From an uncultured Bacteroidales bacterium (GTDB lineage Bacteria > Bacteroidota > Bacteroidia > Bacteroidales > P3): 15,632 nt of DNA. The stretch is taken from assembly GCA_905236405.1 (NCBI GenBank), contig CAJOQB010000064.1, forward strand, positions 1-15,632, written 5' to 3'. This document shows positions 1 to 6,859 of this stretch, one piece after another. The position numbers and the translations under genes are program-made. How positions within the stretch are numbered: position 1 is the stretch's first letter; every line of letters begins with the position of its first letter. The notes beneath the pieces are model-generated. The model had not been told where the DNA came from. It did not search any database and saw only the letters and a list, made by a program, of their open reading frames with translations.

Positions 1-1
1 C

Positions 2-529
2 ATGACCGTCATCTTCCCCGACAACCAGCTGAACGTCATCGACTACAACCGCGTGGTAAAAGACCTCAACGGTCTCAGCAAAGAGCAGTTCCTCGCTGCC
101 GTTGGCGAAGCCTACGAGCTGCAGGACATGGGTACTGAAATCTATAAACCCGCCAAACTGCACGAGCATAGCATGTACCTCGACGGCCACTGGTACAAGA
201 TGACCGCCAAACCCGGCACCTACAACGACAGCGACCCCATCGGCGTGCTCGACGTCACCATACTCAGCAACCTTGTCCTCGACAAGATCTTAGGCATCAA
301 GGATCTCCGCACCGACAAACGCATCGACTTCGTTGGCGGTATCCGTGGCCTCGGCGAACTGAAACGTCGTGTCGACAACGGCGAGATGAAAGTGGCTTTC
401 GCTCTCTATCCCGTCTCGATGAAACAAATCATCGACATCGCCGACACCGGCAACATCATGCCTCCCAAGACCACTTGGTTCGAGCCCAAACTGCGTTCGG
501 GTCTCGTTATCCACGAATTGCACAATTAA
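2..529 (+). CDS. DUF1015 family protein, C-terminal part (5' end outside window)
   Basis: The last 175 residues of a DUF1015 (PF06245) protein. I recognise it from the opening FPDNQLN and DYNRVVKDLNG and the ending PPKTTWFEPKLRSGLVIHEL. Family members are roughly 400 residues, so the ATG at base 2 is almost certainly an internal methionine and the gene continues leftward out of the window. The biochemical function of DUF1015 is unknown to me. In many Bacteroidales it sits beside the serine-biosynthesis genes serC and serA, but that context is not visible here. A clear hairpin terminator at 550-577 ends the unit. Family assignment is firm; function is not. Confidence 0.85.
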   Translation: MTVIFPDNQLNVIDYNRVVKDLNGLSKEQFLAAVGEAYELQDMGTEIYKPAKLHEHSMYLDGHWYKMTAKPGTYNDSDPIGVLDVTILSNLVLDKILGIKDLRTDKRIDFVGGIRGLGELKRRVDNGEMKVAFALYPVSMKQIIDIADTGNIMPPKTTWFEPKLRSGLVIHELHN

Positions 530-549
530 TTTTAGAAGTTAAACAGAGA

Positions 550-577
550 AGCCGATGCTGCACTTGTGGCATCGGCT
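550..577 (+). terminator. Rho-independent terminator of the DUF1015 gene
   Basis: A perfect 9-bp stem, AGCCGATGC (550-558) with GCATCGGCT (569-577), 10-nt loop, followed by TTCTT. It begins 20 bp after the DUF1015 stop and ends 25 bp before the MscS start. The MscS promoter must therefore overlap this hairpin or lie upstream, or MscS depends on read-through. Confidence 0.85.
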
Positions 578-602
578 TTCTTAAAGCAAAAGCATTATCC
601 TT

Positions 603-1574
603 ATGAAACTGTTAATGTTACAAGATGCTCCCGCCGTTGCTGGCGCCGACACTGTGGTTCCCGAGGAATTGCAGAAAGTGGACAGCATCCACGCCACTGT
701 GACCGACTCGTTGAAGAACCTCCAGCTGACAGACTTGGCCGACGTGGTGACTGGCAAGAACACCATCGTCAAGGACGCCTTCACCGGCCTCTTCGACCTC
801 TGTGTCCAGTTCCTCCCCAAGCTGGTTGCCTGTATCATCGTCCTTTGGATTGGCTTCAAGCTGGTGAAGTTGCTGAAGAAAGCCATGAACAAGATGTTCG
901 ACAAGCAAAACTTCGAACCCTCGCTGCGCAGCTTCCTGCTGAGCTTCGTCGATGTGCTGCTCAAGGTGCTTATCATCATCATGGCCATGGACATCATCGG
1001 CATCAAGGCCACCTCGTTCATCGCCATCATCGGTGCCGCCGGTCTTGCCGTGGGCATGGCTATGCAGGGAACACTGCAGAACTTTGCCGGTGGTGTGATT
1101 ATCCTCATCATGAAACCCTTCCGTGTGGGCGACTATATCTCGGGCGGCGGCCATGAAGGCACCGTCGAGGAAATCAAAATCTTCAGCACCATCCTGCTGA
1201 CCCTCGACAACAAGACCGTCATCGTCCCCAACACCGAGCTGGCCACCTCGTCGTTGACCAACTACTCCAAGCAGCCCATCCGTCGTGTCGATGTCAACTG
1301 CGGCATCGCCTATGGCATGTCGGTCGACAAGGCTCGCGAAGTGATGATCAATCTGGCCAACAGCGACAGCCGTGTGGTGAAAGACCCCGCTCCGATGGTC
1401 GTTGTCACCAACCTCAACAACAGCTCGGTAGACCTACAGCTACGCGCTTGGTGCAAGACCGAAGACTACTGGGGTGTGTTGGGTTTCTTGACAGAGAACG
1501 TTTACAACGAGTTTGGCAAGAACGGTGTGGAAATTCCTTTCCCGCAGATGACCGTCCACATGGCAAAGGAATAA
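603..1574 (+). CDS. MscS-family small-conductance mechanosensitive channel
   Basis: A 323-residue inner-membrane channel expected to open under membrane tension and release solutes on osmotic downshock. Three hydrophobic segments are visible at about residues 63-88, 112-134 and 136-170. The third is the MscS pore helix: GLAVGMAMQGTLQNFAGGV, with the Gly/Ala packing pattern of E. coli TM3, followed by the conserved KPFRVGDYI. The cytoplasmic beta domain has VPNTELATSSLTNYS (about 209-222). Length and layout fit the short MscS class (E. coli MscS is 286 residues). The N-terminal ~60 residues are acidic and polar and would lie outside the membrane. ATG 603 is the first start of the frame after the upstream terminator. 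It has no Shine-Dalgarno, as usual in this phylum. Monocistronic, bounded by terminators on both sides. Confidence 0.95.
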   Translation: MKLLMLQDAPAVAGADTVVPEELQKVDSIHATVTDSLKNLQLTDLADVVTGKNTIVKDAFTGLFDLCVQFLPKLVACIIVLWIGFKLVKLLKKAMNKMFDKQNFEPSLRSFLLSFVDVLLKVLIIIMAMDIIGIKATSFIAIIGAAGLAVGMAMQGTLQNFAGGVIILIMKPFRVGDYISGGGHEGTVEEIKIFSTILLTLDNKTVIVPNTELATSSLTNYSKQPIRRVDVNCGIAYGMSVDKAREVMINLANSDSRVVKDPAPMVVVTNLNNSSVDLQLRAWCKTEDYWGVLGFLTENVYNEFGKNGVEIPFPQMTVHMAKE

Positions 1575-1600
1575 GCCGACAACTTGACAACAAACCCGAT

Positions 1601-1634
1601 AAAACCATCCCTCCAATGTGCGAGGGATGGTTTT
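1601..1634 (+). terminator. Strong Rho-independent terminator after the MscS gene
   Basis: A perfect 13-bp stem, AAAACCATCCCTC (1601-1613) with GAGGGATGGTTTT (1622-1634), 8-nt loop, 27 bp after the MscS stop. It isolates the MscS gene from the following unit. The arms start with AAAA and end with TTTT, so it could act on either strand. Confidence 0.9.
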
Positions 1635-1649
1635 CATTGGAACAACAAC

Positions 1650-1663
1650 TATTATCGATAATA
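1650..1663. promoter_or_regulatory. 14-bp perfect palindrome, possible operator
   Basis: TATTATCGATAATA is self-complementary along its full length. It lies between the MscS terminator and the TerB/J-domain start codon, 27 bp before that ATG, where the promoter of the downstream operon should be. No clean TAnnTTTG element is visible nearby, so a regulator-dependent promoter is possible. AT-rich palindromes also arise by chance. Inference only. Confidence 0.3.
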
Positions 1664-1690
1664 CATAATATAGAATAGATTACCTTCACT

Positions 1691-2566
1691 ATGAACTGGG
1701 CCAAATGGTTATTGGGTGGCATTGGCTGGGCTGCTGGCGGCCCCATCGGTGCTCTCATCGGATATCTAATTGGTAAAAGAATTGGCAACAACGGACCCAA
1801 ACTGGAGTCGGACAACGACTGGACGCACCAAGCATCGTCTTCGTCGTCGAACAATCGTCGCGGCCCCTACCGTAACACGGGTTCGCAAAACGATGTCTAT
1901 GTGGCTTTGCTGGTGCTGATAGCCGCTGTGATGAAAGCCGACGGCGAGGTGAAACAAAGCGAGTTGAACCACGTCAAGTCGTTCCTCAACAAGAACTTCA
2001 CCGAGGATGAAGCCAAGCAGTTGCTTAGAACTCTGCGTGACATCGTGAAACAGGATATCGACATCAACTCCGTTTGCCAGCAAATCAAACAAAACACCAG
2101 CTACACCACTCGCTACCATATGTTCGACTTCCTCTACGGATTGGCAGGCGCCGACAACGACTACCATGACAACGAAGAGGCAGTGCTGAACAACATCCGT
2201 CGCGGACTCGGCATCAACGTCAGCGACTTCCTTTCCATCCGTGAACGCCATCGCGGTTACAGTTCCTACAACGGTGGCTATAGCGGAGGTTACAACCGTG
2301 GCTACAACAGCGGCAGCAACCGTGGCTACAGACAGAGCAGCGGCAGCAGTCAAAGCTCTTATTCAAAAGACCCGTACAAGATACTGGGCATCATCAGTAC
2401 AGCCACCGACGATGAGGTCAAGAAAGCCTATCGCCGTCTGGCCATGAAATACCATCCTGACAAGATGGAGAACATGGGCGAAAGCATGAAAAAACAGGCC
2501 GAAGCCCAATTCCGTGAAATCAACGAAGCCTACGAGACCATCAAGAAAGCTCGTGGCATCAAATAA
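1691..2566 (+). CDS. DjlA-like co-chaperone: TerB domain plus C-terminal J domain
   Basis: A 291-residue protein built like E. coli DjlA. It has a glycine-zipper hydrophobic N-terminus (residues 5-30, probable membrane anchor), a TerB-like helical domain (about 69-183, with the acidic KADGEV motif at 82-87) and a C-terminal J domain (about 227-290) with the intact HPD at 255-257, the tripeptide that stimulates the DnaK ATPase. Between TerB and J is a roughly 40-residue Gly/Tyr/Ser/Asn/Arg-rich linker (186-226). It probably recruits DnaK to the inner membrane. It is followed after 33 bp by the polyferredoxin gene with no terminator between them, so it may be the first gene of the Fe-S/Tat operon. 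Domain call firm; client unknown; I do not assign djlA as a true ortholog. Confidence 0.9.
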   Translation: MNWAKWLLGGIGWAAGGPIGALIGYLIGKRIGNNGPKLESDNDWTHQASSSSSNNRRGPYRNTGSQNDVYVALLVLIAAVMKADGEVKQSELNHVKSFLNKNFTEDEAKQLLRTLRDIVKQDIDINSVCQQIKQNTSYTTRYHMFDFLYGLAGADNDYHDNEEAVLNNIRRGLGINVSDFLSIRERHRGYSSYNGGYSGGYNRGYNSGSNRGYRQSSGSSQSSYSKDPYKILGIISTATDDEVKKAYRRLAMKYHPDKMENMGESMKKQAEAQFREINEAYETIKKARGIK

Positions 2567-2599
2567 TACCCCCTACCCTTTTCGCAAAACAATTTCCTT

Positions 2600-4093
2600 A
2601 TGCTTAAAAAAACACGTACCGTCTTAGCACTTGTCTTCTTGACAGGCATCACGCTCCTTTTCCTCGACTTTACCGGAGCGATACACCTTTATCTGGGATG
2701 GATGGCCAAGTTGCAACTGTTGCCTGCCGTGTTGGCCGGCAATGTGATTGTTGTGGCGTTCTTTGTCCTCGTCACATTGCTGTTCGGTCGCACCTATTGC
2801 AGCATCATCTGCCCTATGGGTGTGATGCAGGATGTGTTCACATGGATAGGCAACCGTTTCAAGAAGAACCGTTTCCGCTACCACCGTCCCTGCCAATGGC
2901 TCAGGATTGTTGTGTTGGCGGTCTTTGTCATACTGATGGTGCTGGGCTTGAACGCCATCGCCGTGCTCATCGCCCCTTATAGTGCCTATGGACGTATCGC
3001 CAGTTCGATACTGCAACCTATCTATATCGGCATCAACAACCTGCTGGCTCGCTGGGCCGAACATGCCAACAGCTATGCTTTCTACAGCGTCGACACATGG
3101 ATGAAAGGCGGCATCACCTTGTTGGTGGCCATCATCACACTGGTGGTCATCGGCACGCTGTCGCTCCTCACGGGGCGCACCTGGTGCAACAACATCTGCC
3201 CTGCAGGTACCGTGCTGGGCTTTCTCAGCAAGTTCTCGCTCTTCCGTCCCGTGATAGACACCGACAAATGTATCAACTGCAAGAAGTGCGAACACAACTG
3301 CAAAACCAAGTGTATCAACATTGACGGCAACCACAGCATCGACATGAGCCGTTGCGTCGACTGTTTCGACTGCATCGACAACTGCCCCAAAGGCGCCATC
3401 TCTTATCGCCGTCGCAACAAGAAGTCGGAAGCAACATCGACCGCTACGGTCGACGAAGAGCGTCGCAAGTTCCTTGCCACCACAGCAGCCATCGGTGCCG
3501 CCACAGCCATACAGGCACAAGAAGACAAAGTGGATGGCGGATTGGCTGTCATCGAAGACAAGCAGATTCCTGTCCGCACCACTCGCCTCGAACCTGCCGG
3601 TGCCGTCAGCCTAAAGCATTTCAGCAACCACTGCACGGCATGTCAACTGTGTGTGGCCGAATGCCCCAATGGCGTTCTCCGTCCGTCGAAAGAGCTGTCG
3701 ACATTGATGCAACCCGAGATGAGCTTCGAGCGAGGCTACTGCCGTCCCGAATGCGTCCGCTGCTCGGAGGTCTGTCCTACCGGTGCCATTAAGAAGATTG
3801 ACGTTGCCGAAAAGAGTGCCATCCATATCGGTATGGCGGTCGTGGTGACGAAGAACTGTCTGCCCGTTGCCAAGGGCGTCAAATGCGGCAACTGTGCCGA
3901 GCACTGTCCTGCCGAGGCCATCTTGATGGTACCCCTCCACGCAGACGACGACCCCGACTTGCCCATGACGCTGAAACGTCCCGTGGTGAACACCGAACGT
4001 TGTATCGGATGCGGTGCTTGTGAATACCTATGCCCCGTACGCCCATTCAGCGCCATTCATGTTGAAGGAAGACAAACTCACATACACGAATAA
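2600..4093 (+). CDS. NapH-NapG-like fused membrane polyferredoxin with internal Tat-like signal
   Basis: A 497-residue inner-membrane electron carrier made of two known modules. Residues 1-265 resemble NapH: four hydrophobic segments (about 8-30, 44-63, 101-128, 170-192), two CxxxCP motifs (C67/C71, C196/C200) and two ferredoxin motifs (C224-C234, C252-C262). Residues 285-497 resemble the Tat-exported ferredoxin NapG, with four cysteine groups (C345-C355, C381-C392, C420 plus C429-C436, C468-C478); the KNCLPVAKGVKCGNC pattern is NapG-like. At the junction, ERRKFLA (287-293) followed by an alanine-rich stretch ending IQAQ looks like a Tat signal. NapH/NapG relay quinol electrons to periplasmic reductases; no nitrate reductase is visible. 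I infer quinol oxidation with delivery to the aldo/keto reductase two genes downstream. YitT follows after 33 bp. Confidence 0.9.
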   Translation: MLKKTRTVLALVFLTGITLLFLDFTGAIHLYLGWMAKLQLLPAVLAGNVIVVAFFVLVTLLFGRTYCSIICPMGVMQDVFTWIGNRFKKNRFRYHRPCQWLRIVVLAVFVILMVLGLNAIAVLIAPYSAYGRIASSILQPIYIGINNLLARWAEHANSYAFYSVDTWMKGGITLLVAIITLVVIGTLSLLTGRTWCNNICPAGTVLGFLSKFSLFRPVIDTDKCINCKKCEHNCKTKCINIDGNHSIDMSRCVDCFDCIDNCPKGAISYRRRNKKSEATSTATVDEERRKFLATTAAIGAATAIQAQEDKVDGGLAVIEDKQIPVRTTRLEPAGAVSLKHFSNHCTACQLCVAECPNGVLRPSKELSTLMQPEMSFERGYCRPECVRCSEVCPTGAIKKIDVAEKSAIHIGMAVVVTKNCLPVAKGVKCGNCAEHCPAEAILMVPLHADDDPDLPMTLKRPVVNTERCIGCGACEYLCPVRPFSAIHVEGRQTHIHE

Positions 4094-4126
4094 ACAACTA
4101 ACTTAATAAAACTAAATCAATTCATC

Positions 4127-5116
4127 ATGAGTCAAGTTATCGAAGACATTAAGAAACTCGGCCAACGAGAGACATGGAGTATGGCCGGCAAAGCACTTAT
4201 CTCTTTCAAATTCTGGAAAGAGCTGGTCATTATGACCATCGGTATGTTAGTCGTGGCAGCTTGTGTCAACTACTTTCTGACACCTGCCAGCATGATTATC
4301 GGTACCATCTCGGGTCTTTCCATTGTCATCAGCAAGCTGACAGCCGGAGCCGTCTCGGTGGGCACCATGATTGTCATCATCAATGCCATCCTGTTGGTGC
4401 TGGCATGGCTGCTGATTGGCAAGGAATTTGGAGCCAAGACGGTGTACACCGCAATGATCCTCGGTCCTTTGGTCAATCTCGAAGAGAAGCTGCTTCCGTG
4501 GGAAAATCTCGCCATCCCCGTGCCTGGCATGGACGGCACCGTCAGCGTGATGGGCAATCTGTGGTTCGACCTGCTCTGCTTCATCCTCATGCTCAGTGCA
4601 TCGCAAGCCATCCTCTTCTCCATCAACGCCTCGACAGGCGGACTGGACATCTTGGCCAAGATTGTCAACAAGTACCTCCATTTCGACATCGGCAAATCGG
4701 TCACCATTGCCGGCGGCATCATCTGCTGCACCGCTTTCCTTATCAACGATCCCCGCATGGTCATCATCGGACTGATTGGCACATGGCTCAACGGCATCGT
4801 CGTAGACTACTTCACCGCCATGCTCAACAACCGCAAGCGAGTCAACATCGTCTCCAAAGACACCGAGCTCCTGCGTCAGTTCATCATCAACGACATCCAT
4901 CGCGGATGCACCCTCCACGAAGTCATCGGCGGCTATACCAACGAGCGTTCGATCGAATTGCAGACCCTTCTCACCAAAGACGACTTTGCCAAACTGCGTC
5001 AGTATATCGACGACAACCATATCAGCGCCTTTATGACTGTCGACAATGTCAGCGAGCTGTTCGGATTCTGGAACAAGAACAAACATCATGCCCGCCATCA
5101 TGCCGAATCGCGATAA
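4127..5116 (+). CDS. YitT family membrane protein (DUF161 plus DUF2179)
   Basis: A 329-residue integral membrane protein of the YitT family (PF02588) with a C-terminal cytoplasmic DUF2179 domain (PF10035). Five to six hydrophobic segments span about residues 32-230, including the family signature STGGLDILAK (169-178). The DUF2179 part starts near 238 (VNIVSKDTELLRQFI) and has GCTLHEVIGGYT (260-271). Length is slightly above the usual ~280-300 because of an N-terminal extension of about 30 polar residues. The family's function is not established; transport or sensing roles have been suggested. It sits inside the Tat/Fe-S operon, 33 bp after the polyferredoxin and 41 bp before the reductase, so it should be co-transcribed with them. 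A functional link is inference from position only. Confidence 0.9.
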   Translation: MSQVIEDIKKLGQRETWSMAGKALISFKFWKELVIMTIGMLVVAACVNYFLTPASMIIGTISGLSIVISKLTAGAVSVGTMIVIINAILLVLAWLLIGKEFGAKTVYTAMILGPLVNLEEKLLPWENLAIPVPGMDGTVSVMGNLWFDLLCFILMLSASQAILFSINASTGGLDILAKIVNKYLHFDIGKSVTIAGGIICCTAFLINDPRMVIIGLIGTWLNGIVVDYFTAMLNNRKRVNIVSKDTELLRQFIINDIHRGCTLHEVIGGYTNERSIELQTLLTKDDFAKLRQYIDDNHISAFMTVDNVSELFGFWNKNKHHARHHAESR

Positions 5117-5157
5117 TCGATAACAACATCCCAACCCATAACAAAACATATCCACCA

Positions 5158-6597
5158 ATGAGCGACATATCACGCCGTCAATTCCTTAAGATTTTCGGAG
5201 CCGGCACAGTGGCCACTGCCGCTGTGGCAGCTGGCTGCAAACACCCCAACAACGTGAAAACCGAAGGAGGCCAGTTAGGCGAAGTGCCTACCGACCAGAT
5301 GACCTATCGCACCGACCAACACGGCGAGCGAGTGTCGCTCCTTGGTTTTGGCATGATGCGTCTGCCTACCCTTGGCGACAAGAACGGCGACAAGGAGAAC
5401 AAAGAGTTGGACCAAGAGGAAATCAACCAACTGGTCGACTACGCCATCGCCCATGGCGTCAACCTTTTCGACACCGCCCCCCGCTATTGCAAAGGCCAGT
5501 CGGAGCAAGCCACAGGCATCGCCCTCAGCCGTCACCCCCGCAACACTTGGCGTGTCAGCACCAAGATGTCCAACTTCCCGCCCTCCACATGGTCGTTTCA
5601 AGAAAGCAAGAAGATATTCGAGAACTCGTTGAAGAGTCTGCAAACCGACTATGTCGACTTTCTGATGCTGCACTCCATCGGCGGCAGCATGAAAGACGAG
5701 CATGGCAACCAGCTCACCGCCATGCAGACCTTCGAACGCCGTTTCATCGACAATGGACTGCTCGACTGGTTGGTGGAACAACGAGAGAAAGGACGTATCC
5801 GCAACCTCGGCTTCTCCTATCATGGCGATGTGGCGGTGTTCGACCACTGCATGTCGATGCACGACAAGATACATTGGAACCATGTGCTGATACAGCATTC
5901 TTATGTCGACTACCGTCACGCCAAACAGATTGAGGAAGAAAACACCAACTCCGAATATCTCTACAGCGAAGCCGACAAACGAGGCATCCCCTGTTTCGTC
6001 ATGGAGCCGCTGTTGGGCGGACGACTGGCCGAGCTCAACGAACATGCCACCCAACAACTCAAGGAGCGTGAGCCCGATGCCAGCATCGCCTCGTGGGCTT
6101 TCCGTTTTGCCGGCACCCTGCCCCGCATCCTCACCGTTCTTTCGGGCATGAACAAGATGGAACACCTGCAAGACAACATCCGCACCTACTCGCCTCTCAA
6201 ACCGCTCAGCGACGACGAATTCAATCTCTTGCAGGACATCGCCGCCGTCTATGCCAACTATCCTTTGGTGCCTTGCACCAGCTGCCAGTACTGCATGCCT
6301 TGTCCCTACGGCATCGACATCCCCTCGGTGTTCCAGCATTTCAACCGTTGTCTCAACGAAGGCAACATCGTCGACGACAGCCATCTCAACGAGAACACCT
6401 CTGCCGAGAAACGGGAGTATCGTCGGGCACGCCGTGCCTTTCTTGTAGGCTACGACCGTTCGGTGCCCCGTCTGCGGCAAGCCGACCATTGTATCGGCTG
6501 CAACCACTGCGTCCCGCTCTGTCCCCAGGGCATCGACATCCCCGCCCAGATGCGTCGCATCGACCAATACGTTGAAAGCCTCAAGCAAACAAATTGA
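5158..6597 (+). CDS. Tat-exported aldo/keto reductase with two C-terminal [4Fe-4S] motifs
   Basis: A 479-residue protein in three parts. Residues 1-30 are a canonical Tat signal: SRRQFLK at 5-11, a hydrophobic Ala/Gly stretch, then Cys27 (AAGC), a weak lipobox that could make it a lipoprotein. Residues 55-345 are an aldo/keto reductase barrel with the catalytic tetrad present: D105 and Y110 (FDTAPRY), K136 (STK), H172 (LMLH). The C-terminus has two Fe-S motifs: C373/C376/C379/C382-P and C445/C448/C451/C455-P. Without the signal, this layout resembles cytosolic Fe-S aldo/keto reductases. Export implies that cofactors are loaded before transport. The ATG at 5158 is chosen because it puts the twin arginines at residues 6-7; the frame is open upstream but that stretch is a shadow of yitT. 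tatA starts 28 bp downstream. Substrate unknown. Confidence 0.92.
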   Translation: MSDISRRQFLKIFGAGTVATAAVAAGCKHPNNVKTEGGQLGEVPTDQMTYRTDQHGERVSLLGFGMMRLPTLGDKNGDKENKELDQEEINQLVDYAIAHGVNLFDTAPRYCKGQSEQATGIALSRHPRNTWRVSTKMSNFPPSTWSFQESKKIFENSLKSLQTDYVDFLMLHSIGGSMKDEHGNQLTAMQTFERRFIDNGLLDWLVEQREKGRIRNLGFSYHGDVAVFDHCMSMHDKIHWNHVLIQHSYVDYRHAKQIEEENTNSEYLYSEADKRGIPCFVMEPLLGGRLAELNEHATQQLKEREPDASIASWAFRFAGTLPRILTVLSGMNKMEHLQDNIRTYSPLKPLSDDEFNLLQDIAAVYANYPLVPCTSCQYCMPCPYGIDIPSVFQHFNRCLNEGNIVDDSHLNENTSAEKREYRRARRAFLVGYDRSVPRLRQADHCIGCNHCVPLCPQGIDIPAQMRRIDQYVESLKQTN

Positions 6598-6625
6598 TTT
6601 ATTCACAAGTTAATACCCTATAAAG

Positions 6626-6853
6626 ATGCAACTGTTAAACATTGGCACCACCGAAATCATTGTCATCCTTATCATTGTTCTGCTCCTCTTTGGCGGACGG
6701 AAAATCCCCGAGTTGATGCACGGCGTGGGCAAAGGAGTGAAGAGTTTCCGCGAAGGAATGAACGGGCTCGAAGTCACCAACAAAGAGGAAGAGAACAAGC
6801 CTGCCTCTACCGACAACAAGCCTGTCGACGACGACACGACCAACGCACAGTAG
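6626..6853 (+). CDS. tatA: Twin-arginine translocase subunit TatA/TatE
   Basis: A 75-residue Tat pore-forming subunit. It has a short N-terminal transmembrane helix (residues 8-22) with a polar residue (E10) near its start, the hallmark hinge FGGRKIPEL (22-30), an amphipathic helix to about residue 48 (GVGKGVKSFREGMNGL), and an acidic unstructured tail. TatA oligomers form the passage for folded proteins bearing SRRxFLK signals. The gene is followed after 6 bp by tatC. No tatB is seen, so this would be a minimal TatAC system with TatA doing both jobs, as in other bacteria that lack TatB. It lies directly behind its likely substrate genes. Confidence 0.96.
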   Translation: MQLLNIGTTEIIVILIIVLLLFGGRKIPELMHGVGKGVKSFREGMNGLEVTNKEEENKPASTDNKPVDDDTTNAQ

Positions 6854-6859
6854 TCATCG

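Noticed and set aside
2..4. ATG at base 2 as true start of the DUF1015 gene
   Set aside because: The encoded 175 residues cover only the C-terminal part of a family of about 400 residues; FPDNQLN is an internal motif.
4174..5157. Open frame running through yitT into the aldo/keto reductase, suggesting an 807-residue fusion
   Set aside because: The upstream part is a His/Arg/Gln-rich out-of-frame reading of yitT, which is itself a clear family member. The reductase starts naturally at 5158 with its Tat signal.
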